Source of the DNA: Prorocentrum cordatum
Taxonomy: Eukaryota > Sar > Dinophyceae > Prorocentrales > Prorocentraceae
DNA length: 64,000 nucleotides
Direction: 5' to 3'
NCBI GenBank assembly: GCA_963575745.1
Contig: CAUYUJ010005647.1
Location: forward strand, 1-64,000
Part shown: piece by piece, positions 42,360 through 52,784 of the stretch
Layout of the letters: each line of letters starts with the position of its first letter
Position numbering within the stretch: position 1 is the stretch's first letter
Position numbers and translations under genes: made by a program
Notes under the pieces: model-generated
What the model was told of the DNA's origin: nothing
Database searches by the model: none
Seen by the model: the letters and a program-made list of their open reading frames with translations, nothing else

Positions 42360-43370
42360 ATGTCATTGGTTTTCATTGTTTTTTTTTGTTGTTTTTTTGC
42401 CTTTTTCGCATTTTCGCCAGCCCGCTCCTGGCGGCGCGGAGGGCCGGCCCAGCGCCAGGGCGCGAACGCGCGAAAATACAAAAAAGGCAGAAAATGCAAA
42501 AAAAACAAAGAAAACCAAGGACATCCTAAGAAAACCATGCGAAAAAGCTGCAAAACCTAAGGAAAACAAAAGTTTTGGACGCCTGATAGCCACCAAACCT
42601 GTGAAAACACAAGGTTTCGGCTCATCGACGTCACGAAACACTGTGTTTTCACAGGTTTCGTGAGCACTAGCTTGCCAAAAGCTTGCTTTTCCTTAGTGTT
42701 TGCAGCTTGTTCGCATGGTTTTCTTGGGATGTCATTGGTTTTCTTTGTTTTTTTTGTTGTGTTTTTTTTTTTTGCTTTTTTTGCATTTTCGCTAGCCCGC
42801 TCCTGGCGGCGCGGAGGGCCGGCCCAGGGCCAGGGCGCGAACTCGCGAAAATAATAATAATAATATAAAAAAAAAAGAAAACCAAGGACATCCTAAGAAA
42901 ACCATGCGAAAAAGCTGCAGAACCTAAGGAAAACAAAAGTTTTGGACGCCTGATAGCCACCAAACCTGTGAAAACACAAGGTTTCGGCTCATCGACGTCG
43001 CGAAACACTGTGTTTTCACAAGTTTCGCGAGCACCAGCTTGCCAAAACCTTGCTTTTCCGTAGTGTTTGCAGCTTTTTCGCATGGTTTTCTTGGGATGTC
43101 ATTGGTTTTCTTTGTTTTTTTTTGCCTTTTTTGTTTTTTTCGCATTTTCGCCTGCCCGCTCCTGGCGGCGCGGAGGGCCGGCCCAGCGCCAGGGCGCGAA
43201 CGCGCGAAAATGCAAAAAAGGCAAAAAATGCAAAAAAACAAAGAAAACCAAGGACATCCTAAGAAAACCATGCGAAAAAGCTGCATAACCTAAGGAAAAC
43301 AAAAGTTTTGGACGCCTGATAGCCACCAAACCTGTGAAAACACAAGGTTTCGGCTCATCGATACCGCGAT
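42360..43370. repeat. 366-bp palindromic tandem repeat, about 2.7 copies
   Basis: CATGCGAAAAAGCTGCA occurs at 42536, 42903 and 43269. Each unit holds a long inverted repeat: GCATGGTTTTCTTGGGATGT and ATTGGTTTTCTTTG against CAAAGAAAACCAAGGACATC and CTAAGAAAACCATGC, with a GC-rich loop GGCGGCGCGGAGGGCCGG. A second, smaller inverted pair is TGTGAAAACACA with TGTGTTTTCACA. Frames across it are repeat products. Confidence 0.9.
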
Positions 43371-43689
43371 ACAAACTGCTTTCTTTTTGTGGAAAGAATA
43401 CAACCTGATTCCTTCTGTGGCGGATTACAAATTGATTTCTTTCTGTCGGATTGACAAAAAACAAGTTCCTTGTGTGGCGGAATTACAAAGACCCCCTTCC
43501 CCCCATCAGAAAAACATGCTGAGGCGTTCTTTTCAAAAGCAAAACTTCACCATGCCGACCCGACAACTCGCGTCGTCGCATCTTCGTTTTCCGCGTTGTT
43601 TGTTGTTGTGATTTGTTCCCCCCGAGGGGACTCCCAGAACACCCCGTTCTCGGATCCTGATGGGTGACTTCAGTATTCCGATCACCGGC

Positions 43690-44340
43690 CTCGGCTTGAG
43701 CGGTTTCCCAGGCTTGCCCGCGCGCGAGCTATCCCACCAGGGGAGTAGAATTTACATGCAGTCAGGGGGCGGGGGGGGGGTCGTTGATTGATTAGTTGGT
43801 TGCATCCTGCGATGCTGCCGATTACCTGCGTGGTACTAAATATGAACCCTCCCCGTTCAAGACTCATGCGTGTCTGGCAGTATATATGGCTTGTACAGTG
43901 GTCGAGCAAGAACTGTGGCGGCGACAGCGTGCTGACCCCTTTTCCACCCTGCCTGGGGCCCGATTTGCCTTGGGCCCACTACTTGGAGCAGGTCACTGAT
44001 CATGATATATATCCGCCCAGTTTTTTGAATGAGAAGTTACTGCCACACGTGCGCGACAACCTGTCGTCCGACGTCTCGATGCAACATTCAGTTTGGAGCA
44101 GAGCCACTGGGAAGAGGTACCTCGCCAGGGCATCTGCTATGGACGTAGCCACCCCGGAAGGTTCTATGGGGGCACATCCAAGCTTCAAATTCGGGAAGGT
44201 TGGACGGCGGGGAGTGCGTGGAGTTTTTTGTTTTTTGCCCCCCCCCCCCCCGACAACCAGCGCTGTGTTCATGTGTCACATCAGTGTTGGGAGTAACAGT
44301 TACCGATCACGAAACGTTCGTGGAGTTCGCATCATAACTT
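43690..44340 (+). pseudogene. LINE upstream region, badly broken
   Basis: Plus frames give LVASCDAADYLRGTKYEPSP then FKTHACLAVYMACTVVEQEL, and FLNEKLLPHVRDNLSSDVSM with SVWSRATGKRYLARASA. They lie directly ahead of the RT frame and resemble the endonuclease-to-RT linker of such elements. Catalytic endonuclease boxes are not visible. Confidence 0.35.
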
Positions 44341-44708
44341 GAAGGGTATCTTGGCTGGTCTCGCTCCTCGAGTCGGCGAATATCACCTCCCTGGTGATGA
44401 CCGAACCCCAGATTGGTGGCGGGCTCACTTGTCTAGCGTGCCCCAGGATCTGGATGATCTCAATGCCGTGTCCGATGCGATCAGTGCGACCCTCACTGAG
44501 GCGTGGAGCGCCGCGCGTGAGGAAACTGAGGCTGGCGTGGAGAGGTGGCTCCTCAAGGCACTGCCTAGAGGCGCCAAGCGGGCGCATTCGTGGCTTAAGT
44601 GTGACCAAGGTGCCGACCTCGAGGTCTTGGTTGCTCCAGCTAAGGCACACCAGCTCCCTGAGGAGATGATGCAATACCGAGAGGACTTCCGTGGAACATT
44701 TTGGAAGG
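44339..44708 (+). CDS. LINE pre-RT segment
   Basis: Reads GILAGLAPRVGEYHLPGDDR, TPDWWRAHLSSVPQDLDDLN, SDAISATLTEAWSAAREETE and LPEEMMQYREDFRGTFWKAG, then leaves the coding pattern at a GTAGCTTTTTGG boundary (possible donor AG-GTAGCT). The next RT block starts near 44793. The spacer repeats TCTGGAG and GGAGTTTT. Confidence 0.5.
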
Positions 44709-44792
44709 CAGGTAGCTTTTTGGAGTTTTCTGGAGTTTTGGAGTAGCTTTCTGGAGCTTTGGATGTCCTTCGGCCTCGGGCTGTAGACGTCT

Positions 44793-45599
44793 TTGGAGAA
44801 TCTTGAGCTGCTGGGTCCTGGGGATATTCAGAGAGCTGCTCGTTTTTTCCGAGAGGACACGGCCGGTGGTGTGGACCAGTGGCCGCCTCGTTCGCTGGTT
44901 TCCCTGCCGCCAGATGCTGTGCGGGGCTTTGCCCACCTCCTCAAAGAGTGCGAGCGTCGGCTGATGTGGCCGACCCAGATCATGTTGGGCATCATTGCCC
45001 CTTTGCCAAAATCAGCTGAGAGTGAGCGCCCTGTTTGCATGTGTCCTGTCTTGTATCGAGTGTGTTGCAAAGCGCGTGGAAGCTACATTGAGAATTGGAC
45101 TCTCGATCAGGTGAACAAATGGGACACTGCCATTCGGGAGTCCTCCATTCTGCAGGCTGCGCTTCACCGGGAGCTCGGGCATGAGATGGCTAGGTACCTC
45201 AGGTTGTGCTCCATTGGAGCTCACTGGGACCTTCAGAAGTTCTTCGATAATGTTGATCCCTGTCGCCTGGCTGGACTCGCCGCGAAGATGAATTACCCCC
45301 TGTCCCCCCTGTATTTGGGGGTTGTTTTGCATGGGGCCCCTGCGTATCCTTGAGGTCCATGTGGTTTTGTTCTGGCCTCATCCCCGCTGGGATGGGTATC
45401 CTGCCTGGTTGTGGCCAATCCATTCAGTGGATTGAAATCTGTATGTATGACGCTCTGGACCAGGGCTGGGTGGGTGACATCACTCAGACGCAGCAAGGCA
45501 CGCGCGAGGAGATCATCGCATCGTTCGCGCCTGCCGCAGTGCATTTGTGCCACCAGCTGGAGGCGGCTGGCACTTCCATCGCCGACAAAAGTACGCTAG
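44793..45599 (+). CDS. LINE reverse transcriptase, first part
   Basis: Reads DIQRAARFFREDTAGGVDQW, PPRSLVSLPPDAVRGFAHLL, KECERRLMWPTQIMLGIIAP, ERPVCMCPVLYRVCCKARGS, then motif A SIGAHWDLQKFFDNVDP. After a one-base frame change near 45345 come motif B AGMGILPGCGQSIQW and the motif C region WVGDITQTQQGTREE. Where LINE RTs carry VDD the sequence has VGD (GTG GGT GAC, 45470-45478), losing one catalytic aspartate. It ends AGTSIADKSTL at the intron. Confidence 0.7.
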
Positions 45600-45788
45600 G
45601 TTGCTCCCACACACTGGGGGGCGGAAAGATACGGATACGTGTTGTCCCTGGACCTCTCTTGGGGTGCGTTCTGACCAGAATTTCGAGGCGAATCCAGCGG
45701 TGACAACGAGGATTCCCAGGAGGACCAGGAAAGGCCGAAAACGAAGGGGGACAACACGTATCCGTATCTTTTTGTCCCCCGAACACAG
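45600..45788 (+). mobile_element. Introner copy B inside the LINE (GT-AG intron)
   Basis: Exon ends ACGCTAG and the intron starts GTTGCTCCC; it ends CGAACACAG before GTCTCGGGG. Removal of 189 bases joins DKSTL-G-LGAEVVQRF in frame. AGGT lies at both borders. The element itself (about 45616-45780) has a perfect 24-base inverted repeat: AAAGATACGGATACGTGTTG plus TCCC at 45625-45648 against 45748-45771. Its core matches copies A and C. Confidence 0.75.
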
Positions 45789-46925
45789 GTCTCGGGGCCG
45801 AGGTCGTGCAGAGGTTCACGTCGGTCAACCGCCCTATCGAGTGGCAAGCGTCGGCCCGAGATCTGGGGGCCATGTACTCCGCGGGCGTTCGTCGTAATGC
45901 GGGCTAGCTTCGGCAGAGGCGAGCTGCCGCCTGCCGCAGGAGTACGAAGGTGCAACTTCTTGCTCGGCTTCTTAGCCGAGCGAGCAAGTTGTGAAAAACC
46001 TGGGGTCTTGGCCGTGGGGTCGCGGGCCCATGAAGTCTTGGGGCTGACCCCTGGGCAGGTCAGGTCCATGAGGGCGCAAGCCGCCGCGTGCTCTGGGTTG
46101 CGGGCCCCTGGTTCGTGTACCACCGCTCTCTCGGGGTTGTTGGGGGATGCGAAGGATGGCACCCGGTTTAGGCTTCTTTATGAGCAGCTCAATGGATGGG
46201 CTATGGCTTGGACTGTGCTTGACCGCCGATCCCGCAGGTTGTGTGCTGACGTTTGGAACAAGAGTTCCTCTAAGACGGATCAGACCAAGTACAGCTGGCA
46301 GATTGTCAAGGGGCCGATGTCGGCCACCATTGCTGTACTTCGCGATCTAGGCTGGCAAGCTTTGTCACCAGTGCATTGGCGCACGGAGGAATCTGATTTG
46401 AGGTTGCATCATGGAGATTTCCAATTTCAGCGTTGGGTTTCCCAATTGAAAGCCTGTTCCTCCTTGTCCTGGGACCAGGCCGCGAAGCACTCTTGCGGTG
46501 CTGGCCTTGAGAAAGAGGTGTTGATGTTACTCCTGTGCGTAGGTTTCTTTCTGAGCTCGCACGCGACGGCGAGCGTTTGTCCGCTGGCATCCTGCGAAAT
46601 TATATTATCGCGGGATCGTGGCCTGAGGATCGATTATACAGTGCTGTTTGCGTCTCTGCTAGCATAGGACTTTGCGGCAGGTGCGGAGTCGCCCCTGAGA
46701 CCCCGTTGCGCAGATATTGGCAGTGCGAGTGTAATCGAGATATCCCTGATCACACTATTGAGGTGACTGGCCCCCTTTCCCCCAAGGCCATTGCCCAAAA
46801 TGAGAAAGTGAGTTTCTGGTGTCGTGGTCTCCCGTCGTTGAGCGACTCCCTGGGCCTTCTCCCCCCACCCCAGCGTCTTGCGTGGGATTGGGGGGGTGGT
46901 GGTGCATCGGAGGGGGATTTCTAGG
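45789..46925 (+). CDS. LINE post-RT region with zinc finger
   Basis: Reads LGAEVVQRFTSVNRPIEWQA, SARDLGAMYSAGVRRNAG, then after a frame change EKPGVLAVGSRAHEVLGLTP, YEQLNGWAMAWTVLDRRSRR, YSWQIVKGPMSATIAVLRDL, GWQALSPVHWRTEESDLRLH and SWDQAAKHSCGAGLEKEV. A further frame change gives GLCGRCGVAPETPLRRYWQC then ECNRDIPDH, a C-x2-C...H/C-type finger (about 46665-46745) found near the end of LINE ORF2 proteins. One continuous polyprotein with the RT. Confidence 0.6.
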
Positions 46926-46929
46926 AGGG

Positions 46930-47693
46930 GGTGTCTGGGGAATCGATGGGTCAGGAGGTAAGTTTTCTGGAGACTGGAGGCTCAGGAGATGTGCGTGGTC
47001 GTTCGTGCATCTCGGACCAGACGGCAAGATCGATGCTGCCAGGTGTGGGTCCCAGCCGAGCGCGCGTCAGTCTTCGCCGGGAGGCGAGCTGTTTGCGCCC
47101 ATCGAACTCGTGCGTGCTAGTATCGGAGACGTGCGAGTATAGTGTGACTGTCTCCTCGTCGTGAAGGGTGTCAGAAAGAGCCTCCGAACTGAACGTAAAT
47201 CTAGCATGCTTGACCTCTGGGCCGAATACCACCGTGCACTGTCTGAACGAGGGGGGGTCACTCCAACTAATCGGGACCAGGGGGCACCCCACCCAAGCCC
47301 AGGCCGAGAATCTGTTTTTTGTCGGATGTTGAGATGTATCTGAACAAAACTGCTGATCATTTCGCCGATTGGGCCGCTGAGAAGGCCCAGTTGAGCGAAG
47401 CTTGCGTTTCCCAGGTTTTGCGTGCCGATGGCTTAACTGTGCAAGTTTTGAAGAGAATTCTGGCCATCCAGCGCGAGATTTTGCTTTCCTCGGACCGAGA
47501 AAGCGGTGGTCGCCGCGAGCCGCAGCGAACTCGCGGGAGAGCCACCTCCCTGTCCGAGCGTATTTGCAGATTGCGAGACGCAGGGCATGACCCTGATGTC
47601 CTGAAGGCCTGCATCAAGTGCAGGCGGTGTGGATTGGGCTACAGTCTCAGAGGACAGCTCTCGGACTTTTGGCCCATGTCGTGCAAGCCCTGA
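46930..47693 (+). CDS. LINE RNase H domain
   Basis: Reads GIDGSGGKFSGDWRLRRCAW (46939-46998) then ARQSSPGGELFAPIELV, the first Asp and the Glu of RNase H. After frame changes it reads VVKGVRKSLRTERKSSMLDL and WAEYHRALSERGGV, and finally NKTADHFADWAAEKAQLSEA (last Asp block, about 47345). It closes with KACIKCRRCGLGYSLRGQLS at a stop at 47691-47693. RNase H downstream of RT is common in several LINE clades. Three frame breaks make it non-functional as read. Confidence 0.6.
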
Positions 47694-48045
47694 TGCATCA
47701 GCCAGCAGCGCGTTCAGCTGCTGGGACCGCGGGTGGTGAGGAGTGACCCAGGTCCCGGCCCTGTCCCCGATGCCCTGGGGCCGTCGGATCTGTGTGGGGG
47801 TGCCCTGGACCACCCCCTTGCCGACCGCTGTCACCCCTCCCACCGACTGTCGGTCCTGAGGGGTGTCCTGTTTTGCACTGTCTGTGGAGGACATTGTTCT
47901 GTCGCACCTCCCCGCATCCTGAAAGGAGTGTGCGGTGAAGCCTCGAGAGCGGGGCGAGAGGTACTGTCACGCCTTCAGAGGGGACTGCCACCAAAGTCTG
48001 GCACGTCGTTCCCCGCCCTAGATAGAATCAGACTTAGAATTCTTA
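47694..48045. other. LINE tail or spacer, no gene
   Basis: GC-rich sequence with GGGGTGTCCTG words after the LINE stop. No motif seen. Confidence 0.4.
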
Positions 48046-48049
48046 TCCT

Positions 48050-48240
48050 CCACCCCCTCCTCCTCCTCCTTCTCCTCCTCCTCCTCCTCCTCCTCCTCCT
48101 CCTCTCTCCTCTCCTCTCCTCCTCTCCTCCTCATCCACCTCCTCCTCCTCCTCCTCCTCATCCACCCCCTCCTCCTCCTCCTCCTCCTCCACCTCCTCCA
48201 CCCCCTCCTCCTCCTCATCCTCCTCCTCCTCCTCCACCGC
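48050..48240. repeat. (TCC)n microsatellite
   Basis: CTCCTCCTC with CATCCAC interruptions. The complementary GGA tract lies at 48540-48735, so the pair can form an inverted structure around 48.4 kb. Confidence 0.9.
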
Positions 48241-48539
48241 CGTGTCGTCGCCCGCCTCTGCGTCGTTCCTCGGACAGGGGCCGCGGCGAGAGGAGGGAGG
48301 GGTGGAGAAGGGGAGGGAGGAGTCATCGGTCGATCGAGGCGTCAGGCCGAGTTCGTTGTTACTCCGCGTCGACTAGAGCGGCATAACCAGCGTATTGTTG
48401 ACACCAGCAGCACGGCGCAGTCCGCTGTGGTCGCATCGATAAGGGGGTCGCTGGGGCCATTCGACGCTCTGGCGCAACGTGCCCCGACCTCCCAACGCAG
48501 AGGCCCGGGGGCACGGTACTTCTTGGAGGGGGAGGAGCA

Positions 48540-48735
48540 TTGACGGAGGAGGAGGACGAGGAGGAGGAGGAGGAAGAGAAGGAGGAGGAGGAGGAAAAGG
48601 AGGAGGAGGAAGAGGAGGAGGAAGAGGAGGAGGAGAGGGAGGAAGAGACGGAGGAGGAGAGAGAGGAGGAGACGGAGGAGGAGAGGGAGGAGGAGAGGGA
48701 GGAGGAGGAGGAGGAAGAGGAGGAAGAGGAGGACC
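48540..48735. repeat. (GGA)n microsatellite
   Basis: About 195 bases of GAGGAGGA variants, complementary to the tract at 48050-48240. The following 48740-49030 carries GCCAGGACACCATTCCTG-type short direct repeats. Confidence 0.9.
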
Positions 48736-49157
48736 AGTGCAAACTCAAGACTCATCAACGATGTTGAAATACATCCTCCATCCAATATCATCCAATATCC
48801 CTCTTCATAGGCCCCATGCAAGGGGTCCTGTCTGCCGAGGGAATTGCCTCGTTGGGAGACAACTGTGTGAACACCTTGAAGCGTGCCAAAACACCATTCT
48901 CAATACTTCAAAGCCACGAATTAACATGATTCGTTACGGCTTGGCGATCCTGAGTCGTGCCAGGACACCATTCCTGCCAGAACACCCTTCCTGAATCGTG
49001 CCAGAACAGCATGGCTCAAGGCTCAAAGTTTGCTCAAGCCTTGCTCAACTAAACATTTGCTTTTGTTTCTCCCGCTGCGCCCGCATTCTTGCCGTGACGC
49101 CACTCGCATGATTGTACTCGACAATGGCTTCGGCAAATGTAGATACCCTCGCACCAA

Positions 49158-49158
49158 C

Positions 49159-49208
<50 letters not shown>

Positions 49209-49310
49209 GGTGAGGAGGAGGAGGAGGAGGAGGAGGAGGAGGAGGAGGAGGAGGAGGAGGAGGAGGAGGAGGAGGAGGAGGAGGTGGAGGAGGAGGGGAG
49301 GAGGAGGTGG
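49158..49310. repeat. (ATG)n then (GGA)n
   Basis: Twelve ATG units, GTG units, then GGA to about 49310. Confidence 0.95.
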
Positions 49311-49329
49311 ACAGGGGGGGCCGCCCGCC

Positions 49330-49545
49330 CCCAGGAGGTGCTGCGCGGCGTCCTCACCGACGAGCAGATCCAGGAAAGAAGGCCCCGGCCTTGCCCAGCG
49401 CGGAGGGGGGCCTCGGACAAGACTGGGCCTTCCCCCCCCCCCGAAGGCGCGCCGCGCGCGCTTCTCCGCAGGCCGGTGGAGGCCGGGGCGCGGCAGCGGG
49501 AAGCCGATGAGCTCGAGGAGGTCCGAGCTAAAACTGTCGGCGCGC
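49330..49545 (-). CDS. Possible short exon, low support
   Basis: Minus strand reads FSSDLLELIGFPLPRPGLHR, AEKRARRAFGGGGRPS, GPSFLDLLVGEDAAQHLLGA. Composition is only moderately protein-like and GC-driven. No family. Confidence 0.2.
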
Positions 49546-50416
49546 CACCCTGGCAGACGTGCTGCAGCGGATTTCTGCGTGGATTTCTGTCCACGCAGAA
49601 GCCTGGAACGGCGAGCGAAGAACGAGGTGAGCGTCGCGTGGATTTTTTTGTTAGTCTTCACTCCTGGCCGAGAAAAGATCCGCACGAAATGCACCTCGAA
49701 ATCCAGAACGAAATTCGCCAGGACACTCCGGGCCAATCCTATCGTTTTCCGAACGAAGTCCGCTCTGCGATGTTGGCGCCATACTGACTGTGAAAGTGCA
49801 AAAATTCAGCACTGCCCAAGCGCTCACAAAAACCGGGCAAATCCGTCGGCCCACACACCGTTCAGGAACAGCAGAGTCGTGAGTCGTGCACATGCTAGAA
49901 ATGCATGGTGGAAATGGCTGAAGACGGTGCGCCGTGCTGGTGTTTCGACTTGGTGTGTGCATCTTGCGAGACACCTGCGGGTCAATGTCGGTGTGATGCC
50001 CCAGCAATGGTGAGGAAGATCAGCACTGGTTGCGCACATGTTGAAATTTGCAATGGGTCTACTTGTGTGATCTCAAACGAATGGGATTTCTTACGGAGCT
50101 GAGGATAGCGAGGACATGTATCCGGATGAGAATTGCACGCGGTGCCAGACTGGCAGCATGCAGAATCATCTACATTACCTCAACGGCCGGGATGCTTGTG
50201 GTGGGTGCCATATCAAACGAATATGGTTCCTTGCCTTGAGCTCTGTTGCCTGGTTGGCGAGTAAGGGATATTCCGCGCGGCTTGCAATGTAAAAAACTGG
50301 AGTGGACACGGATACATGCAGACCTTGCTTGGAAGCGGCCGTGACGATGAGCACATCCCGGTGGAGAGCTCTTTTGTGCGGATCAAGGGTCGAGCAATGC
50401 CGGTTCCGAATGCATC

Positions 50417-50602
50417 GTGTCTCATGGCGCTCTGCGGGTCGACATTCCGTACGACAGTGGCACAGTTCTGGAGACGTATCCCACATGGAACAAAGTGACA
50501 GTGCAGATGCCTCGCAGCAGCATGGTGGAGATTCAGCACCTCAAGATCGACAAAATTTTGGCCAAGCTCGGGGCGCAATTTTCGTTGGACGCTATGGACT
50601 GA
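50417..50602 (+). CDS. Putative coding segment, unrecognised
   Basis: Reads ALRVDIPYDSGTVLETYPTW, NKVTVQMPRSSMVEIQHLKI, DKILAKLGAQFSLDAMD and TGA. Composition is convincingly protein-like for about 60 residues. No family; neighbours 49.6-50.4 kb and 50.6-50.9 kb show nothing clear. Confidence 0.3.
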   Translation: MSHGALRVDIPYDSGTVLETYPTWNKVTVQMPRSSMVEIQHLKIDKILAKLGAQFSLDAMD

Positions 50603-50889
50603 CAGTGCTGCCTGGACTGAAAGAGGCAGGGGGCCGAGGCAAAGACTCTGGCTCATCATTGTGTACACAGTCCACATCCCGGTTGTTTTGCATAGCCCTT
50701 GTATGCTATATGGCATGCGTTTCCCAGTCTTCTCAAAACTCGGATTCATTAGCGGTTCATTTTGTGGCAACTCGATCAAGTGCGCGTCATCGGGACAAAA
50801 GGCACCGTTCCTGGGTCTCCAGCACAGTGAATCAACGCAACGGCTGCGCCCTGACAATCCTGAATCGTTCCAACATTTCTGAGAAGCAA

Positions 50890-51560
50890 TGAAAGTCTTG
50901 TAACTGTTTAGCACGAGTGTGCGCGGCGCTAAATCGAGAACCATATTTTGAAGCCGCCCTCAACCCGCAAAGCTCTTGCAGTTTTTGTTTTCAATAACGA
51001 GAGTGCGCGGCGCTGAAACGAGAACAACACTTTGGAAACCACTCGCCCTCAATCCGTAAAACTATTGCAATTTGTTGAAGACGAATGTGCGCGGCCCTGA
51101 GCCGAAAACCACAATTTGAAAACCAACCTCCCTCAATCCGTAAAGATCTTGCCTTAGAAAAAAAAACGAGTGTACGCGGCGCGGAGGCGAAAATCACATT
51201 TTGGAATCGGCCCGCCCTCAATGTACGAAACTCTTGCAAATTAACAAACAAATGCACGCGGCAGTGGAGCGAGAACCGCAAATTGGAAACCGCACGCCCT
51301 CAACCCGCAAGCTCTTGCAGTTGTTTAACATGAGCGTGCGTGACGCTGAAGCGGGAACAACATTTTGAAAACAAGCCGCCGTCAATCCGCGAAGCTCTTG
51401 CAAGTATTTAAAAACGAATGTGCGCGGCGCTAAGGCGAGAGCCACATTAAAAGAAACAGCCGCCCTCAATCCGTGAAGCTCTTGCAGATGTTTAACAACG
51501 AATGCGCGCGGCTTTCAGGCGAGAGCCACATTCTGAAAGCAGCCCGCCCTCCAACTGTGA
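50890..51560. repeat. 83-bp degenerate tandem repeat, about eight copies
   Basis: Each unit carries CGAATGTGCGCGGCGCTAAG-like, GCGAGAACCACATTTTGGAA-like and CCGCCCTCAATCCGTAAAGC-like words followed by TCTTGCA and TTTAACAA. Copies differ by 10-20 percent. Confidence 0.85.
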
Positions 51561-51569
51561 ACCAGTTGT

Positions 51570-52780
51570 CAATTGTCAACAATCAGGGTCATGAGTGGTG
51601 AAGAGATCTCGGGCAAAGCGCCCGGCCCGCCCTTTCGACCAGCCTCGGGGTGCGACAAGGAGGACTTATCCTTAAGGAAAAGAAATGGAAGAAGAGGAGG
51701 AGGAGGAAGAAGAGGAGGAAAGGAGCGAAGGATGGAGGTAGCCGACTGCCCGCCAAGCCCGAGAGATGCTAAAGCTGCAGCGGGCGCGGGGCCCCTGGTT
51801 TCCTAGGCGGCCGAGCGGCGCGCGCGCGCGCCGAGCCCCCGCCAGACCTCAGCTGCCTCTGGCTGGGAGACGCCCACTGCGCACGCCGGCTTGGTGCTCC
51901 AGGGCCCAACGGGGGGGGGCAGCAGGGGGCAGGGGGGGCAGTGCAGCATGTGCAGGAGAAAAGGCTTCTTACTCCTCATCCTCCTCATGTTCGTCCTCCT
52001 CCTCCTCCTCCTTCTCCTCCTCCTCCTCCTGTTCTGCTTGCTATCTGCATCGTTAGTAGTATGATTATTGTTATCACGAGTAATATTATTATCGGTAGTA
52101 ATAGCATTAGCTGTATTAACGCTATTGTTAGCATTAGATATCGCAGTCGTTAGTGTCAGCGTTACCCTTCTCGCTCTTATTCCTGGTACTATTATTCGCA
52201 GTATCGTGAGTACTGTTGTTCGTGTCCTTCGTACCACACGTATTAGCAGTGATATTAGCTAGCAGTATATGTTTAATATTTTTGTTTCCTAGTGATAATG
52301 CGAACAAGTATTCGCATTACTGATATTTTAATTGTTTTATGCACTACGCGTATCACGACTCCCACCTGTTTATTATGAGTAGTCTCACTGTTATGGGTAT
52401 GCGTATTGTCAATACTATCAATATTATTATCCCGGTTCTGATGGCGGGTATTATTATTATTATTACTATCATTATTATTATCATTATTGGTGCTAGTCTT
52501 CTTATGCATATTATTACAATTGTTTTCTATGTCTGTAATATTCGTATGATTCGTATTCCTCCTCCTCCTCTTCTTCCAAATCCTCTTCCTCCTCCTCCTC
52601 CTCCTCCTCCTCCTCATGTTCCTCTTTCTCTTCCTCTTCCTCTTCCTTTTTTCCCAACCTTCCTATGGTTGGGTACTCGTTTTGAATAGAGCAGTGTGGT
52701 CGCCCCGGCCTTCTCCTCCTCCCCCCTCCTCTCCTCCTCCTCTCCTGTCTCCTGTGTTCCCCTCTCCTCTTCTCTCGTGC
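51570..52780. other. No gene; CCT and TAT triplet tracts
   Basis: CCTCCT at 51985-52030, AT-rich TTATTAT and AGTATTA sequence at 52050-52540 (hydrophobic Ile/Val/Leu frames are composition products), then CCT at 52555-52660. Confidence 0.5.
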
Positions 52781-52784
52781 CGTC

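Noticed and set aside
48050-48735. TCC and GGA tracts as transposon inverted ends
   Set aside because: Complementary microsatellites pair by composition; there are no defined borders or unique ends.
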